From Paucisalibacillus globulus (GTDB lineage: Bacteria; Bacillota; Bacilli; Bacillales; Amphibacillaceae), in the NCBI RefSeq assembly GCF_900184735.1, contig NZ_LT855386.1, positions 248,001 through 312,000 on the forward strand: a DNA stretch of 64,000 bases. Reading direction: 5' to 3'. The notes under the pieces are model-generated. The model was given only the letters and a program-made list of their open reading frames with translations, made no database searches and was not told where the DNA came from. This document shows, in pieces, positions 9,734 through 18,907 of the stretch (within the stretch, counting starts at the first letter, position 1; the number at the start of each line of letters is the position of its first letter). The position numbers were made by a program, and so were the translations under genes.

Positions 9734-10807
9734 CTATTCTGTGGGTTTTGTTAAAAAGTTTTGAGTATAGTATAACCGGTAAACTCCTACACCGAGATGA
9801 GTATAATCTTCATGAAGTAATGCTTCACGATGTCCTTTACTATTTAACCATCCCTCTACAGCGGCAGGGGCATCAACATATTGGGAAGCAATATTCTCTC
9901 CAGCTGCAAAATAATAAATCTCTTTATTCTCTAGACGCTCTTTTAATCCATCTCCATCCGGGCTGTAATGAGAGAAATAGTTACTATCTGACATATCTTT
10001 ACTATGTGCAAAAGCTACCTCACTAACTTTTTCTTCCCACAATAAGGTATTCACATCGAAGTTGTTACGAATAACATTAGTAATATCGAATATTTGTTGC
10101 TCCATTCCATTCTCCACTTTTACCCAATCCTCATCTGTTAGACTTGGCAAATCCGGCAATCCTCCACGATATCTGAGTCCATAAGGTCTTTGTAAAAGCA
10201 GCACATCACCAGTCAAAACTCTAACGGATGATAATTTGTTCGTGAATGTATCGAAGTATACTTGTGCATACACATTATCCGATAGTTTAACAAGTGGACG
10301 CATTTGTAAATCCTCTTCATCTAGGAAGAAAGTATAAGCAGAAATCCCTTTCCTGTATGAAATTTCTTCTGCAAATTGTAGTTCTGCACTAACATTGTCA
10401 TAAGTTTCTCCAATTGTTAGAGGCTCTATTGAGATATCCTTGCCGGTTGCATAAATTGTTTGAACCTTGTCATCCTCTACACCGAACTGAATATATTGTG
10501 TTTGATTATTTGTATAGACCCACCAGGTGTAACCATAACTACTTAAATCCCTTCGCTTAGGCTCACCGAACTCAGCCAATAATTCATCTGTACCCTTACC
10601 AACCCAACGGTAGATGTCACCTTTGAACTTTTTATTTAAGACAATATTTTCTGGGACTGACTTCTTGATGAAATCCTTTTGCTTTTGAGAAGTAATATGA
10701 TTGATGTTCTCCATCGATTTGTCTGCTTCTAGTTGCTTTTTTTCCATAAGAAAGAATGTAAACGTTGCTACTATGATAAAAATTAATATTACCCTAAACC
10801 ATCGCAT
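9734..10807 (-). CDS. ylbC: YlbC, CAP/SCP-domain protein with CAP-associated N-terminal domain
   Basis: A 357-residue secreted or membrane-anchored protein. Residues 4-20 are a hydrophobic signal/anchor. Residues 60-205 form the CAP-associated domain (begins VGKGTDELLAEFGEPKR). Residues 235-345 form a CAP (cysteine-rich secretory protein) domain with the family helix VAFAHSKDMSDSNYFSHYSP and GENIASQY and GWLNSKGHREALL motifs. Bacterial CAP proteins are extracytoplasmic; the role of YlbC is unknown. GGAGCTAGATTGAT precedes the ATG. Confidence 0.9.
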   Translation of the reverse strand: MRWFRVILIFIIVATFTFFLMEKKQLEADKSMENINHITSQKQKDFIKKSVPENIVLNKKFKGDIYRWVGKGTDELLAEFGEPKRRDLSSYGYTWWVYTNNQTQYIQFGVEDDKVQTIYATGKDISIEPLTIGETYDNVSAELQFAEEISYRKGISAYTFFLDEEDLQMRPLVKLSDNVYAQVYFDTFTNKLSSVRVLTGDVLLLQRPYGLRYRGGLPDLPSLTDEDWVKVENGMEQQIFDITNVIRNNFDVNTLLWEEKVSEVAFAHSKDMSDSNYFSHYSPDGDGLKERLENKEIYYFAAGENIASQYVDAPAAVEGWLNSKGHREALLHEDYTHLGVGVYRLYYTQNFLTKPTE

Positions 10808-10972
10808 ATCAATCTAGCTCCTTCTATTAAATCTTATAGTCAACTATATGATTCACTATCAACTATCATGCATAAAAAATAGAATTAAAATGTGCAACGG
10901 TAAAATCTATTATTATATTAGTTAGGATTATATTTAGAGTATTGGTTAATTTAATCTAACAGATTATTGAAA

Positions 10973-11187
10973 GAAACTGCGCGGCTAAAGATTTTATTTG
11001 GGAGCACCTAACCCGCTTCGGAAATACACTCCGCTTTTACTGTCAGCACAGGGGCGACATCTGCTCGGAAGAACCGTCGCAGTGTCTACCTTGCCGTGGG
11101 CGGCTGGTGAGCCTCCTCGTGCTATCGCACTGTGGGGTCTCACCTATGCCTATCCTCCCACAGGAGTCTCCGTGTATTTCCTACGCT
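10973..11187 (-). repeat. GC-rich intergenic repeat, copy 1 (inverted partner of copy 2)
   Basis: A visibly GC-rich block in an AT-rich genome. Its minus strand contains GGTGAGACCCCACAGTGCG, then TAGCACGAGGAGGCTCACC, and AAAGCGGAGTGTATTTCC, all shared with the copy at 49123-49301 (same orientation as that copy's plus strand). Relative to the 49 kb copy it carries an extra segment near 11041-11093. GGTGAG...CTCACC and GTGC...GCAC pair internally, so the element can fold. The 63-codon frame across it is not a gene. Confidence 0.85.
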
Positions 11188-11264
11188 AGTATCAACTTTC
11201 AAAAAATTACTAGCATTTATTAAAAAAACATAATACAATACCTAACTTTAATTAGAAGATAATA

Positions 11265-11547
11265 ACTAGCGCAGGCAGAACAAGGAGACTCCTCGAAAAT
11301 AAAGAACAATTTTCTTCGTGCGATGATTAACCTGCCGTAGCCTTCCTTGGGACTGCGATTACTCGCCCCACCGAAAACCATTGTCCTACGGGAATAGCAC
11401 GTGTCCGAAGACTCAGAAAGAGGCAATCTTTCCTCGAGGAGGCTGAAGCCGTGCCCGTGGAAAGCGGAGTATTCTGACGAGGCGGTGTCGTACTGCTATC
11501 CCATTAACTTATTGTGTTGTATTTAAACTAGTTACCGCACAGTTTGC
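11265..11547 (+). repeat. GC-rich intergenic repeat, copy 2, diverged
   Basis: It opens with CTAGCGCAGG, the inverse of the end of copy 1 (CCTACGCTAG), and shares GGAGACTCCT with it. Near its end it carries GTGGAAAGCGGAGTATTCTG and GGTGTCGTACTGCTATCCC, matching the reverse complement of 49123-49175. It closes with TTACCGCACAGTTTG, as does the 49 kb copy. Copies 1 and 2 thus lie tail to tail around an AT-rich spacer at 11188-11264. Confidence 0.8.
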
Positions 11548-11732
11548 ATCATTTGCAACAAACTGCTGAAATAGGCCATGAATTCTGATTGTTATCAGGA
11601 ACTACAAAAAGATTCGTTACAATTTCATGACTAATCTTAATAGAGCCTACTTAAAATTTCCCATTTTCATTGCAAGTTATGACAAATAATACTATTATTA
11701 ATTTAGTGAGCAAAAATGTGAGGTGTATAGAA

Positions 11733-12101
11733 ATGAAATTAGAAAATTTAGGAATTGAAGATACAGTCATTGAATTGAAACCACTTGACCATGTTATGGG
11801 ATTAAATGCTTTCATTCGTGCTGGACAATGGGATTATGAAAGAGTTACATACGACTACAAAATTGGTTCCAATGAAGAAAATGTTACATATTATATCCGC
11901 GTTCAAGGATATGCCGTAGAAGGTGATGTGGATCGTAAGGATGCTGTTATTAAATTACTTACCCCATTACTTGGTAAACATTACTATCCACATGGAGTAG
12001 AGTATGGGGAAGGCGAGAACTTCCCAGAAAACCTTATTGAGCGTGCAAATAAAATCTTAGAAAAGGTTAGTGAAGAATTAAAAGCACTGACTGCTGAATA
12101 G
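11733..12101 (+). CDS. ylbA: YugN-like family protein (YlbA)
   Basis: A 122-residue protein of the YugN-like family, with conserved RAGQWDYERVTYDYKI, YYIRVQGYAVEGDVD and TPLLGKHYYPHGVEYGE. It takes the place of ylbA in the conserved block. Function is not known. The start at 11733 is chosen because GAGGTG lies 7 bases upstream and the protein then begins MKLENLGIED like its relatives; a longer frame upstream has no ribosome site. Confidence 0.85.
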   Translation: MKLENLGIEDTVIELKPLDHVMGLNAFIRAGQWDYERVTYDYKIGSNEENVTYYIRVQGYAVEGDVDRKDAVIKLLTPLLGKHYYPHGVEYGEGENFPENLIERANKILEKVSEELKALTAE

Positions 12102-12112
12102 AACAATTTAAA

Positions 12113-12156
12113 AAAGCCAACTACTCAGAACTTCTATGAGTAAGTTGGCTTTATTT
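12113..12156 (+). terminator. terminator after the YugN-like gene
   Basis: AGCCAACT-ACTCA pairs with TGAGTAAGTTGGCT (one bulged base) and is followed by TTATTTTT on the plus strand. Confidence 0.85.
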
Positions 12157-12268
12157 TTGATTTCTCAATAGTAATGAAGAAAAAGTCCTATTCACATACA
12201 TAATTTCATGCTATATTTTGTATAGTGTAATACAGAAATTTCCGTTTTATGGAGAGGAGAAACTCTTT

Positions 12269-13312
12269 TTGTTACGTAAAATTATCTTATTATTAATTAT
12301 TGTTGCATTATTAATTATCGGTTATTTTGTGCTTTCCTTATCGATTCCTTTAATAGTTGCATTAATTACCGCTCTATCATTAAATCCATTAGTCCGTTTA
12401 CTCCAATATCGCATTAAACTGAATCGGAAAGCCTCTGTATTAATTGTTTTCCTTTTGTTTCTGATAGTTGTAGGTTTACTTGGTACATTTTTAGTTACAA
12501 AGGCAATTGGTCAGGCTGTTAATTTCGTTGAAGATGTTCCTTCTCATATTAATAAAATCAATACTATTTACAGTGACTGGGAAGGTCGAATAAGTGAGTA
12601 TGGAAAAGATTTACCTAATGAATTTGTAGTTGCTGTTACAGATAGCTTTAATACATATGTAACCTCATTAAATGCTACATTGAAAGAACATTTAACGATT
12701 AATAGAATTGCTGGTATTTTCTCTCAGATTCCACAGTATATAGTTAGTATATTAGTATATTTAATTGCACTATTTCTTTTTATGCTAGAATTACCGATTC
12801 TAAGAGAGAAAATCTTTAATATCTTTACTAAAGAAACTGCTGAAAAAGTTACCTTTATGAATAATAGAATAAAAAATGTCATCGTTGGCTTTTTTAAGGC
12901 TCAATTTTTAGTTAGTTTAATCATATTTGCTGTATCTTTAATCGGACTGTTCATAATTGCACCAGAGGTTGCATTAATCATGTCTTTAATTATTTGGATT
13001 ATCGATTTAATACCGATTATCGGCTCTATCATAATACTAGGTCCTTGGGCTTTAATCATGTTCATGGCTGGTGATGTATCAGTAGGAATTGAGCTTTCAA
13101 TTTTAGCGATAATTTTACTTGCAATTAGAAGAACAGTCGAACCAAAAGTAATGGGTAAACATATGGGGCTCTCTCCTCTAGCAACATTAATTTCTATGTT
13201 TTTAGGACTTAAGATATTTGGATTATTAGGATTTATCATTGGACCATTAATTTTGATTATTTATATTTCAGCTAGGGAAGCTGGTATACTAAGACTAAAT
13301 ATTAAAATATAA
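12269..13312 (+). CDS. AI-2E/YtvI-type transporter family membrane protein
   Basis: A 347-residue polytopic membrane protein of the AI-2E (PerM/YtvI) family. It has two N-terminal membrane pairs, a central soluble stretch (about 90-145) with FVEDVPSHINKI, then several more membrane segments with the conserved LIIWIIDLIPIIG and PLATLISMFLGLKIFG motifs. Family members include sporulation protein YtvI and Na+/H+ antiporter-like exporters; which one this is cannot be told. Start at TTG 12269: GGAGAGGAG lies 9 bases upstream, while the longer ATG start at 12218 has no ribosome site. Confidence 0.8.
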   Translation: MLRKIILLLIIVALLIIGYFVLSLSIPLIVALITALSLNPLVRLLQYRIKLNRKASVLIVFLLFLIVVGLLGTFLVTKAIGQAVNFVEDVPSHINKINTIYSDWEGRISEYGKDLPNEFVVAVTDSFNTYVTSLNATLKEHLTINRIAGIFSQIPQYIVSILVYLIALFLFMLELPILREKIFNIFTKETAEKVTFMNNRIKNVIVGFFKAQFLVSLIIFAVSLIGLFIIAPEVALIMSLIIWIIDLIPIIGSIIILGPWALIMFMAGDVSVGIELSILAIILLAIRRTVEPKVMGKHMGLSPLATLISMFLGLKIFGLLGFIIGPLILIIYISAREAGILRLNIKI

Positions 13313-13341
13313 ACTGCTCCAAGAGGATCTCCACAATGCAA

Positions 13342-13377
13342 AAAGAAAGTGATAGCGAATATGCTATCACTTTCTTT
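13342..13377. terminator. bidirectional terminator between the AI-2E-type gene and ctaM
   Basis: A perfect 15-bp stem AAAGAAAGTGATAGC / GCTATCACTTTCTTT with a six-base loop. The ctaM stop codon (13376-13378) lies within its far arm, so one hairpin serves both convergent genes. Confidence 0.85.
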
Positions 13378-13831
13378 ATGTACCTAAAATTGCCTTTATT
13401 AAACCAGTTGTTTGACCACCATCAAATAATACATAAAGCAGTAAATATACTGCAATTCCTGTAATTGCGGAACCAAACCATATTACTGCCGTTACGGGCC
13501 CTATTTTGCGGTGCTTTGTAATTTTTCGTTTAAAAGCTAAATAAAGCGTTACAAGTCCAAAAATTGCTCCAGTTGTCGCTAATATAATATGAAAAATCAA
13601 AAATATAGTATAATAAATTTTCAATTCTTCTGGTCCACCAAAGCTTGTATTTCCCGCGAATATTGTCCGTGACATATAAATAATAAAGAATAATAAGGCA
13701 CTTATTGCTGCGGCTACCATTGTCTTCTTATGAGCCTTTGGTCTATCTGTAACTATAAATCGCCAACCAATTGCAACTAAAACAGCACTAAGAAAAATAA
13801 AAATAGTACTAATTGTAGGTAAAATTGCCAT
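13376..13831 (-). CDS. ctaM: DUF420 membrane protein CtaM (YozB-like), oxidase maturation
   Basis: A 151-residue membrane protein with five hydrophobic segments, of the DUF420 family. Conserved histidines are seen in DRPKAHKKTM, FLIFHIILA and KITKHRKIGPV. In Staphylococcus aureus CtaM is required for maturation of heme-copper oxidase, and B. subtilis YozB is a relative. Position next to ctaG supports the same role here (inference). GGAGGGGAAGGTAACT precedes the ATG. Confidence 0.85.
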   Translation of the reverse strand: MAILPTISTIFIFLSAVLVAIGWRFIVTDRPKAHKKTMVAAAISALLFFIIYMSRTIFAGNTSFGGPEELKIYYTIFLIFHIILATTGAIFGLVTLYLAFKRKITKHRKIGPVTAVIWFGSAITGIAVYLLLYVLFDGGQTTGLIKAILGT

Positions 13832-13934
13832 AGTTACCTTCCCCTCCTTCTATAAAAACTCGCATTCACTTATGACTTCAAGTACCAACTTAATATTTAG
13901 GTAAGGAGAATCCTTCCCCTCTCCCCTTATTTAT

Positions 13935-14858
13935 TTAATTTGCATCATTTGTTTGAACAGTAGTAACCGGTAAAGGATCTATTTTTAATGCTTCTGGACT
14001 AAACCAAGAATAAAACACTTTTGCCAAAATACTTCCATACGTAATCTCTTGCATAATTTTCATAATAATACCACCAAGCTGCTGGTCCTCCAATGTACTT
14101 AAAGAAGAGAACATTTCAGGACCAGTTATTTGGAATGAAGATGCTAAACCTGATAATACATCACCTGGTACACATAATGCTAATGCCTGAATCCAAGCAC
14201 CACTTGAACTATAGGCTGCAAATAATGGTGCATCAGCAAAGATAATCAATACACAAGCTGGAGTAATCAACACACTATTTCCAAAGATATAAAATATCTT
14301 CCCTAATGGATGCTTAATATGTGCGAATTCCTTAACCGGTGACATAATTGGAAACCAAACTAAGAAACCAGCAATTAACAGAACTAAATGAAAAGTTGTG
14401 TGGAAAACAGGTGATGATTTGGTTAAATCAAAGATAAACGGTAAATGGTACATAGAAAATAAACCATTAAATAAAATTATGGATATTAGTGGAAATGTTA
14501 ATACTTTCATAACCGATCTAATCACAGGTTTAAGAAGTACCTTTTCCCAAATCCACACTGGTATACCTTTTATCATCAATATTGGAAATACAATTAAATA
14601 TATTGCCATTTGGATCATATGTGCAGTTAAAGTTATATGGGTTAAGAGATCAACGGGTGATCCTTTAACAATATAAAGCAACACCAATCCAAGATAAAAA
14701 AGGCTTTGCTGCTTGACTGACGGTCTATCCTCTACTCCAAACTTGTGGCGTAAAGGTCCAGTAATTAGGAAGTATGTAACGCCTAATAGAGCAACAAATA
14801 AAAAGAAGTAAGGACTCCATAATGCACGAAATCCGAATAATTGTAAATTAAGCCACAT
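13935..14858 (-). CDS. ctaG: cytochrome c oxidase assembly factor CtaG
   Basis: A 307-residue protein with about seven membrane segments, of the Bacillus CtaG (caa3_CtaG) family, unrelated to the Cox11-type CtaG. Recognisable pieces are LTHITLTAHMIQMAIYL with paired histidines, HTTFHLVLLIAGFLVWFPI, and GPEMFSSLSTLEDQQLGGIIMKI near the C-terminus. It is needed to form active caa3 oxidase and probably helps deliver copper. It follows ctaF but a strong hairpin lies between, so it may have its own promoter. Confidence 0.93.
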   Translation of the reverse strand: MWLNLQLFGFRALWSPYFFLFVALLGVTYFLITGPLRHKFGVEDRPSVKQQSLFYLGLVLLYIVKGSPVDLLTHITLTAHMIQMAIYLIVFPILMIKGIPVWIWEKVLLKPVIRSVMKVLTFPLISIILFNGLFSMYHLPFIFDLTKSSPVFHTTFHLVLLIAGFLVWFPIMSPVKEFAHIKHPLGKIFYIFGNSVLITPACVLIIFADAPLFAAYSSSGAWIQALALCVPGDVLSGLASSFQITGPEMFSSLSTLEDQQLGGIIMKIMQEITYGSILAKVFYSWFSPEALKIDPLPVTTVQTNDAN

Positions 14859-14968
14859 AGTAATTCACTCCATAGTAATCCTATTATCTATCCTATTAAT
14901 TATAACCTAAATTCCATATAGAAACACTGATTTAATATGACAACTTTTTAAAGATATAGCTTAAAATA

Positions 14969-15006
14969 AAATAGGATCGGGGGATACAAGTTCCCCGATC
15001 CTATTT
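14969..15006. terminator. terminator between ctaF and ctaG
   Basis: A perfect 14-bp stem AAATAGGATCGGGG / CCCCGATCCTATTT; on the minus strand it is followed by a T-rich stretch. It would end the ctaCDEF message before ctaG. Confidence 0.8.
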
Positions 15007-15010
15007 ATGT

Positions 15011-15325
15011 TTACCACCAAATTACTAAGGAAAGTGCAGCCACAGTTAAGATAGCCGCCCACACTCCACCATATATCATTACAGAAACCATTTCATGTCC
15101 TTTATCTTTCATATGCATGAAGTAATAGAACTGAAATGCAACTTGAATTAGTGCGAGAACTAGTAATAATGGAATAGCAAACATTTTACTCATAATACCA
15201 GAGCCCACAATCAAAAATGCTAAGATTGTAAATAGGATCATTGTGGCAAAGGAAATTAACTGCTTTTTCATTTCTTCTTTATTTTGTTGTCTTTGAAATT
15301 CTCCGGATTTGGTGTTATTTGCCAT
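15011..15325 (-). CDS. ctaF: cytochrome caa3 oxidase subunit IV
   Basis: A 104-residue protein with three membrane segments, matching the small subunit IV of Bacillus caa3 oxidase. The sequence FATMILFTILAFLIVGS, then LALIQVAFQFYYFMHMKDKG with the conserved FMHM, is diagnostic. It follows ctaE with a 3-base gap and precedes the operon terminator. Confidence 0.93.
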   Translation of the reverse strand: MANNTKSGEFQRQQNKEEMKKQLISFATMILFTILAFLIVGSGIMSKMFAIPLLLVLALIQVAFQFYYFMHMKDKGHEMVSVMIYGGVWAAILTVAALSLVIWW

Positions 15326-15328
15326 CGT

Positions 15329-15952
15329 TTATGCCACCTTCCCCATTAGGTAAACAACTGTAAAGATGAATACCCAAACTACATCAATAAAGTGCCAATA
15401 TAGACTAAATGTATTGAACTTTGGTGCATTGTATAGATTTAATCCACGTTTCGCATTTCGAATCATAATAGCGGACAACCAGCAAAGACCAAATAATACG
15501 TGCCCTCCATGGAATCCAACTAAAGCATAGAAAGCAGATCCAAAAGCTGAAGAACGGAATGTAAATCCAAATTCATGAATATAGTGGTAAAACTCATAAA
15601 TCTCACAGCCAAGGAATGCGATACCTAGTAGTCCTGTAATACCTAACCACAATTGCATCTTTTTAAAATCGTTATTTTTCATATGATACATTGCGTATAC
15701 ACTAGTTAAAGAACTAGTTAAAAGTAGCATTGTCATAAGAAATACTAATTCTAATCCGAAAAGATCCTGTGATGTTGGTCCACCAGCAGTTGAATTTTTC
15801 AATGCAAGGTACGTACCAAAAAGACTGGCGAATAGAACTGTTTCTCCACCTAGGAAAAACCATAACCCTAGAAACTTATTCTTCCCTTCAAGGGTTGCCT
15901 TCTCAGGATGCTGTGGCATAACTTCTGGGTTTAAGGAATGATCGTGACTCAT
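15329..15952 (-). CDS. ctaE: cytochrome caa3 oxidase subunit III
   Basis: A 207-residue protein with five membrane segments. Conserved subunit III features are FLGLWFFLGGETVLFASLF with the acidic residue in helix I, then YALVGFHGGHVLFGL and FNTFSLYWHFIDVVWVFIF. It stabilises the oxidase core and proton uptake. It begins 1 base after ctaD ends, so translation is probably coupled. Confidence 0.96.
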   Translation of the reverse strand: MSHDHSLNPEVMPQHPEKATLEGKNKFLGLWFFLGGETVLFASLFGTYLALKNSTAGGPTSQDLFGLELVFLMTMLLLTSSLTSVYAMYHMKNNDFKKMQLWLGITGLLGIAFLGCEIYEFYHYIHEFGFTFRSSAFGSAFYALVGFHGGHVLFGLCWLSAIMIRNAKRGLNLYNAPKFNTFSLYWHFIDVVWVFIFTVVYLMGKVA

Positions 15953-15953
15953 A

Positions 15954-17807
15954 TTAGTCAGCCTCCTTTTCTAGTTCTTCTTTCGTAATATGGTAGCCAT
16001 GGTCATCCTTCAATGATCGAACTAACATACAACCTAATGCAAGTCCCATACCACCAAATAGGAAAATATAAGCTATATCATTTACAGTTTGATAAATAAA
16101 ACCGAAACTTGCAATAAAGAATCCTACAGTCATTAAGAACGGTAAAATAGATCCATGCGGCATATGAATATCACCAACAGGTTCCGCAGGTGTCATCTTA
16201 CCGTTACCTTCCATTTTCTCAATCCATAATGGATCCAAACCACGAACTAATGGAAGTTGTTTAAAATTATAGTATGGAACTGACTTATCGACAGCCCATT
16301 CTAGCGTACGTGCATCCCATGGATCTTGTGGTGCAGGATCTCCTTTAAACCAGCAATATATAGCGTTATAAAGGAAAATTATTACACCAATTGACATAAA
16401 GAGTGCACCAACAGAACTAATAAGGTTACCTAAATCCAGGCCTTGGTTTTCTAGGAATACCCAGTAACGACGTGGCATACCCATAAGACCCAAGAAATGC
16501 TGGATAAAGAATGTCATATGGAAACCGATGAAGAAGTTCCAGAATGCCCATTTTCCAAGTTTTTCATTAAGTACTCTTTTAAACATAATAGGCCACCAAT
16601 AATGACAAGCAGCTAGAATTCCAAACACTACCCCACCGACAATTACATAGTGGAAATGGGCAACTACAAAGTACGTATCATGATATTGATAATCGGCAAC
16701 ACTTGAAGCAACCATAACTCCTGTCATACCTCCAATAGTAAAGGAAGGAATAAATGCTAATGCCCATAGCATTGCAGAGTTAATCGTAATATTTCCACCC
16801 CAAAGGGTTAATAACCAGTTAAAAATTTTAATTCCAGTTGGAACTGCAATCGCCATTGTTGCAATCGCAAATATCGAGTTAGTTACAGGACCCATACCAA
16901 CCGTAAACATATGGTGAGCCCATACCATAAATCCTAAAAATCCAATTAGAATTGTTGCAAATACCATTGCGGTATAACCAAACAAACGTTTCTTAGAGAA
17001 TGTAGCAAATATTTCACTAAAGACACCGAACACTGGTAGAATTAAGACATATACTTCTGGGTGTCCAAAGATCCAGAATAAATGTTGCCAAATAATAGAG
17101 TTACCACCGAGTGCAGTATCAAAGAATGCCGAACCAAACATACGGTCGAACATTAATAAGAATAAACCAACCGTTAATGCTGGAAATGCGAATAAAATTA
17201 ATACACTAGTTATGAATGTTGTCCATGTAAATAATGGCATACGCATAAAAGTCATACCTGGTGCGCGCATATTAACAATTGTTACAAGGAAATTAATCCC
17301 CCCCATTAATGTACCAGCACCGGACAACTGTAAACCCAAGACATAATAATCAACACCATGTCCTGGCGACGTTGTCGATAGTGGTGCATATGCAGTCCAA
17401 CCAGCGTCTGGTGCGCCACCTGTTAACCAACTTACATTTAACATAATCCCACCAAATAAGAATAACCAAAAACCCAATGCGTTGACAAATGGAAATGCCA
17501 CGTCACGAGCCCCTATTTGTAGTGGCATTATGGCGTTCATTAATCCTAATAATAATGGCGTGGCCGCAAAGAAAATCATGGTAGTTCCATGCATAGTAAT
17601 CATTTCATTGTATAGACCAGCTGAAATAAAATCATTTTCAGGCTTTATTAATTGGATACGAATAATCACAGCTTCTAATCCACCGAGCAGGAAAAAAAAT
17701 GCACCACCATAAAGATATAGTTTACCTATTTTTTTATGGTCAACAGTTGTCAAATAATCCCATAACACGGCAGCGAAGCTCGTTTTCTGAGCAGTTAATG
17801 TACTCAC
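15954..17807 (-). CDS. ctaD: cytochrome caa3 oxidase subunit I
   Basis: A 617-residue catalytic subunit that binds the low-spin heme and the heme-copper centre where oxygen is reduced. Visible are the heme ligand region ITMHGTTMIFF, the Cu-B/cross-link region IFGHPEVYVLILP with His and Tyr, the HH pair in VWAHHMFTVG, and the heme ligands in YFVVAHFHYVIVGG. The long C-terminal extension with extra helices is normal for Bacillus. It starts at GTG after GGGAGGTTTATTTT. Confidence 0.98.
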   Translation of the reverse strand: MSTLTAQKTSFAAVLWDYLTTVDHKKIGKLYLYGGAFFFLLGGLEAVIIRIQLIKPENDFISAGLYNEMITMHGTTMIFFAATPLLLGLMNAIMPLQIGARDVAFPFVNALGFWLFLFGGIMLNVSWLTGGAPDAGWTAYAPLSTTSPGHGVDYYVLGLQLSGAGTLMGGINFLVTIVNMRAPGMTFMRMPLFTWTTFITSVLILFAFPALTVGLFLLMFDRMFGSAFFDTALGGNSIIWQHLFWIFGHPEVYVLILPVFGVFSEIFATFSKKRLFGYTAMVFATILIGFLGFMVWAHHMFTVGMGPVTNSIFAIATMAIAVPTGIKIFNWLLTLWGGNITINSAMLWALAFIPSFTIGGMTGVMVASSVADYQYHDTYFVVAHFHYVIVGGVVFGILAACHYWWPIMFKRVLNEKLGKWAFWNFFIGFHMTFFIQHFLGLMGMPRRYWVFLENQGLDLGNLISSVGALFMSIGVIIFLYNAIYCWFKGDPAPQDPWDARTLEWAVDKSVPYYNFKQLPLVRGLDPLWIEKMEGNGKMTPAEPVGDIHMPHGSILPFLMTVGFFIASFGFIYQTVNDIAYIFLFGGMGLALGCMLVRSLKDDHGYHITKEELEKEAD

Positions 17808-17839
17808 AAAATAAACCTCCCTTTTTCAATCATCAAATC

Positions 17840-18907
17840 CTATTGTTCAATTCCGTTACCAGCATCTTCCGTGGTAATTTCAGATGGACTTAATTGTAAT
17901 AAATACTCTGCAATCAACGCTGCATCATCTTGACTCACTTCTGGATACTTACCAGTCATTTTATTACCTGGCTTAATTAATTCTGGGTTTACAATCCACT
18001 CAACAAGTTTTTCTTTTGTCATTTCTTCAATTCCCGCCAATCTCGAACGTTCACCAAAGTTTGTTAAATTTGGACCAATCGCTGCGGCAGATGAACCGAT
18101 TGCATGACAACCAAGACAGTTGTTTTCGTTGAATAGTTCTCTACCTTGAGCTGCCGCGTCTGTTGCAGGCTCTGCTGTTTCTGGATCAAAGTTTTGCATG
18201 TCTGCAACCCATTGTTCAAATTCTTCTTGACTTACTACAACAACCTTAAAGTCCATTAAAGAATGAGATGGCCCACAAAACTCTGCACATTTCCCCCAAT
18301 ATACTCCCTCTTCATGGGCATCAAGAAAGAAAGTGTTTTCGTTTTCAGGGTTAACATCTAATTTACCAGATAAAGTTGGTACCCAGAATGAATGGATTAC
18401 ATCAGAAGATTTCATATTAAAGTAAACTTTTGAATTCACAGGAATGTATACATCTTGACTTGTTTGAATTTCAAGCCCTTCATAATCAAAATGCCACCAA
18501 TATTGATTTCCTGTAACATTAATATTTAAATGGTCACTAGCATCAGCATCGTCAGCTAAATCAAACGTATATATAACAGTTGGAACTGCAATGATAATTA
18601 ATAGAATTATTGGTATTGTAGTCCAAACTACTTCTAATGTTTTATTTCCTTCAACTTGTTTTGGAATAAAGTCCTTTTGACCTTTTTTCTTTCGGAATTT
18701 AATAAGAGCTAGAACTAATAGAACCATAACAACAAGAAAAACAAAGGACATGATAACAGTAGGGATAATTATTAAATCCAATGATTTTTGTGCCCCTACA
18801 CCTTTTGGATCTAATGCTGTTAAGTTTTCCTTACCACAAGCTGCTAGAAACAGTGCTACTAATCCTAACAGGGATAATACCTTAAATTTTCCCATCCAGC
18901 CTTTCAT
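17840..18907 (-). CDS. ctaC: cytochrome caa3 oxidase subunit II with fused cytochrome c
   Basis: A 355-residue lipoprotein. The signal ends in a lipobox LFLAACGK (C24). Two membrane helices follow, then the Cu-A domain with CAEFCGPSHSLM, and a C-terminal cytochrome c domain (about 250-340) with the heme-binding motif CLGCH and a methionine ligand in GNKMTGKYP. It accepts electrons from the bc complex through its own heme c. It is the first gene of the ctaCDEF run; AGAGAGGT precedes the ATG. In B. subtilis ctaB comes just before it, but not here. Confidence 0.97.
   Translation of the reverse strand: MKGWMGKFKVLSLLGLVALFLAACGKENLTALDPKGVGAQKSLDLIIIPTVIMSFVFLVVMVLLVLALIKFRKKKGQKDFIPKQVEGNKTLEVVWTTIPIILLIIIAVPTVIYTFDLADDADASDHLNINVTGNQYWWHFDYEGLEIQTSQDVYIPVNSKVYFNMKSSDVIHSFWVPTLSGKLDVNPENENTFFLDAHEEGVYWGKCAEFCGPSHSLMDFKVVVVSQEEFEQWVADMQNFDPETAEPATDAAAQGRELFNENNCLGCHAIGSSAAAIGPNLTNFGERSRLAGIEEMTKEKLVEWIVNPELIKPGNKMTGKYPEVSQDDAALIAEYLLQLSPSEITTEDAGNGIEQ

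Noticed and set aside
10998-11189. 63-codon open frame on the plus strand
   Set aside because: It lies wholly in GC-rich repeat copy 1, has no ribosome site, and its resemblance to the frame at 49101-49307 comes from the shared repeat.
11220-11426. 68-codon open frame on the minus strand
   Set aside because: Repeat copy 2; low stop frequency in GC-rich DNA explains it.
12901-13239. 112-codon frame antisense to the AI-2E-type transporter gene
   Set aside because: Shadow frame; no ribosome site and the opposite strand encodes a conserved membrane protein.
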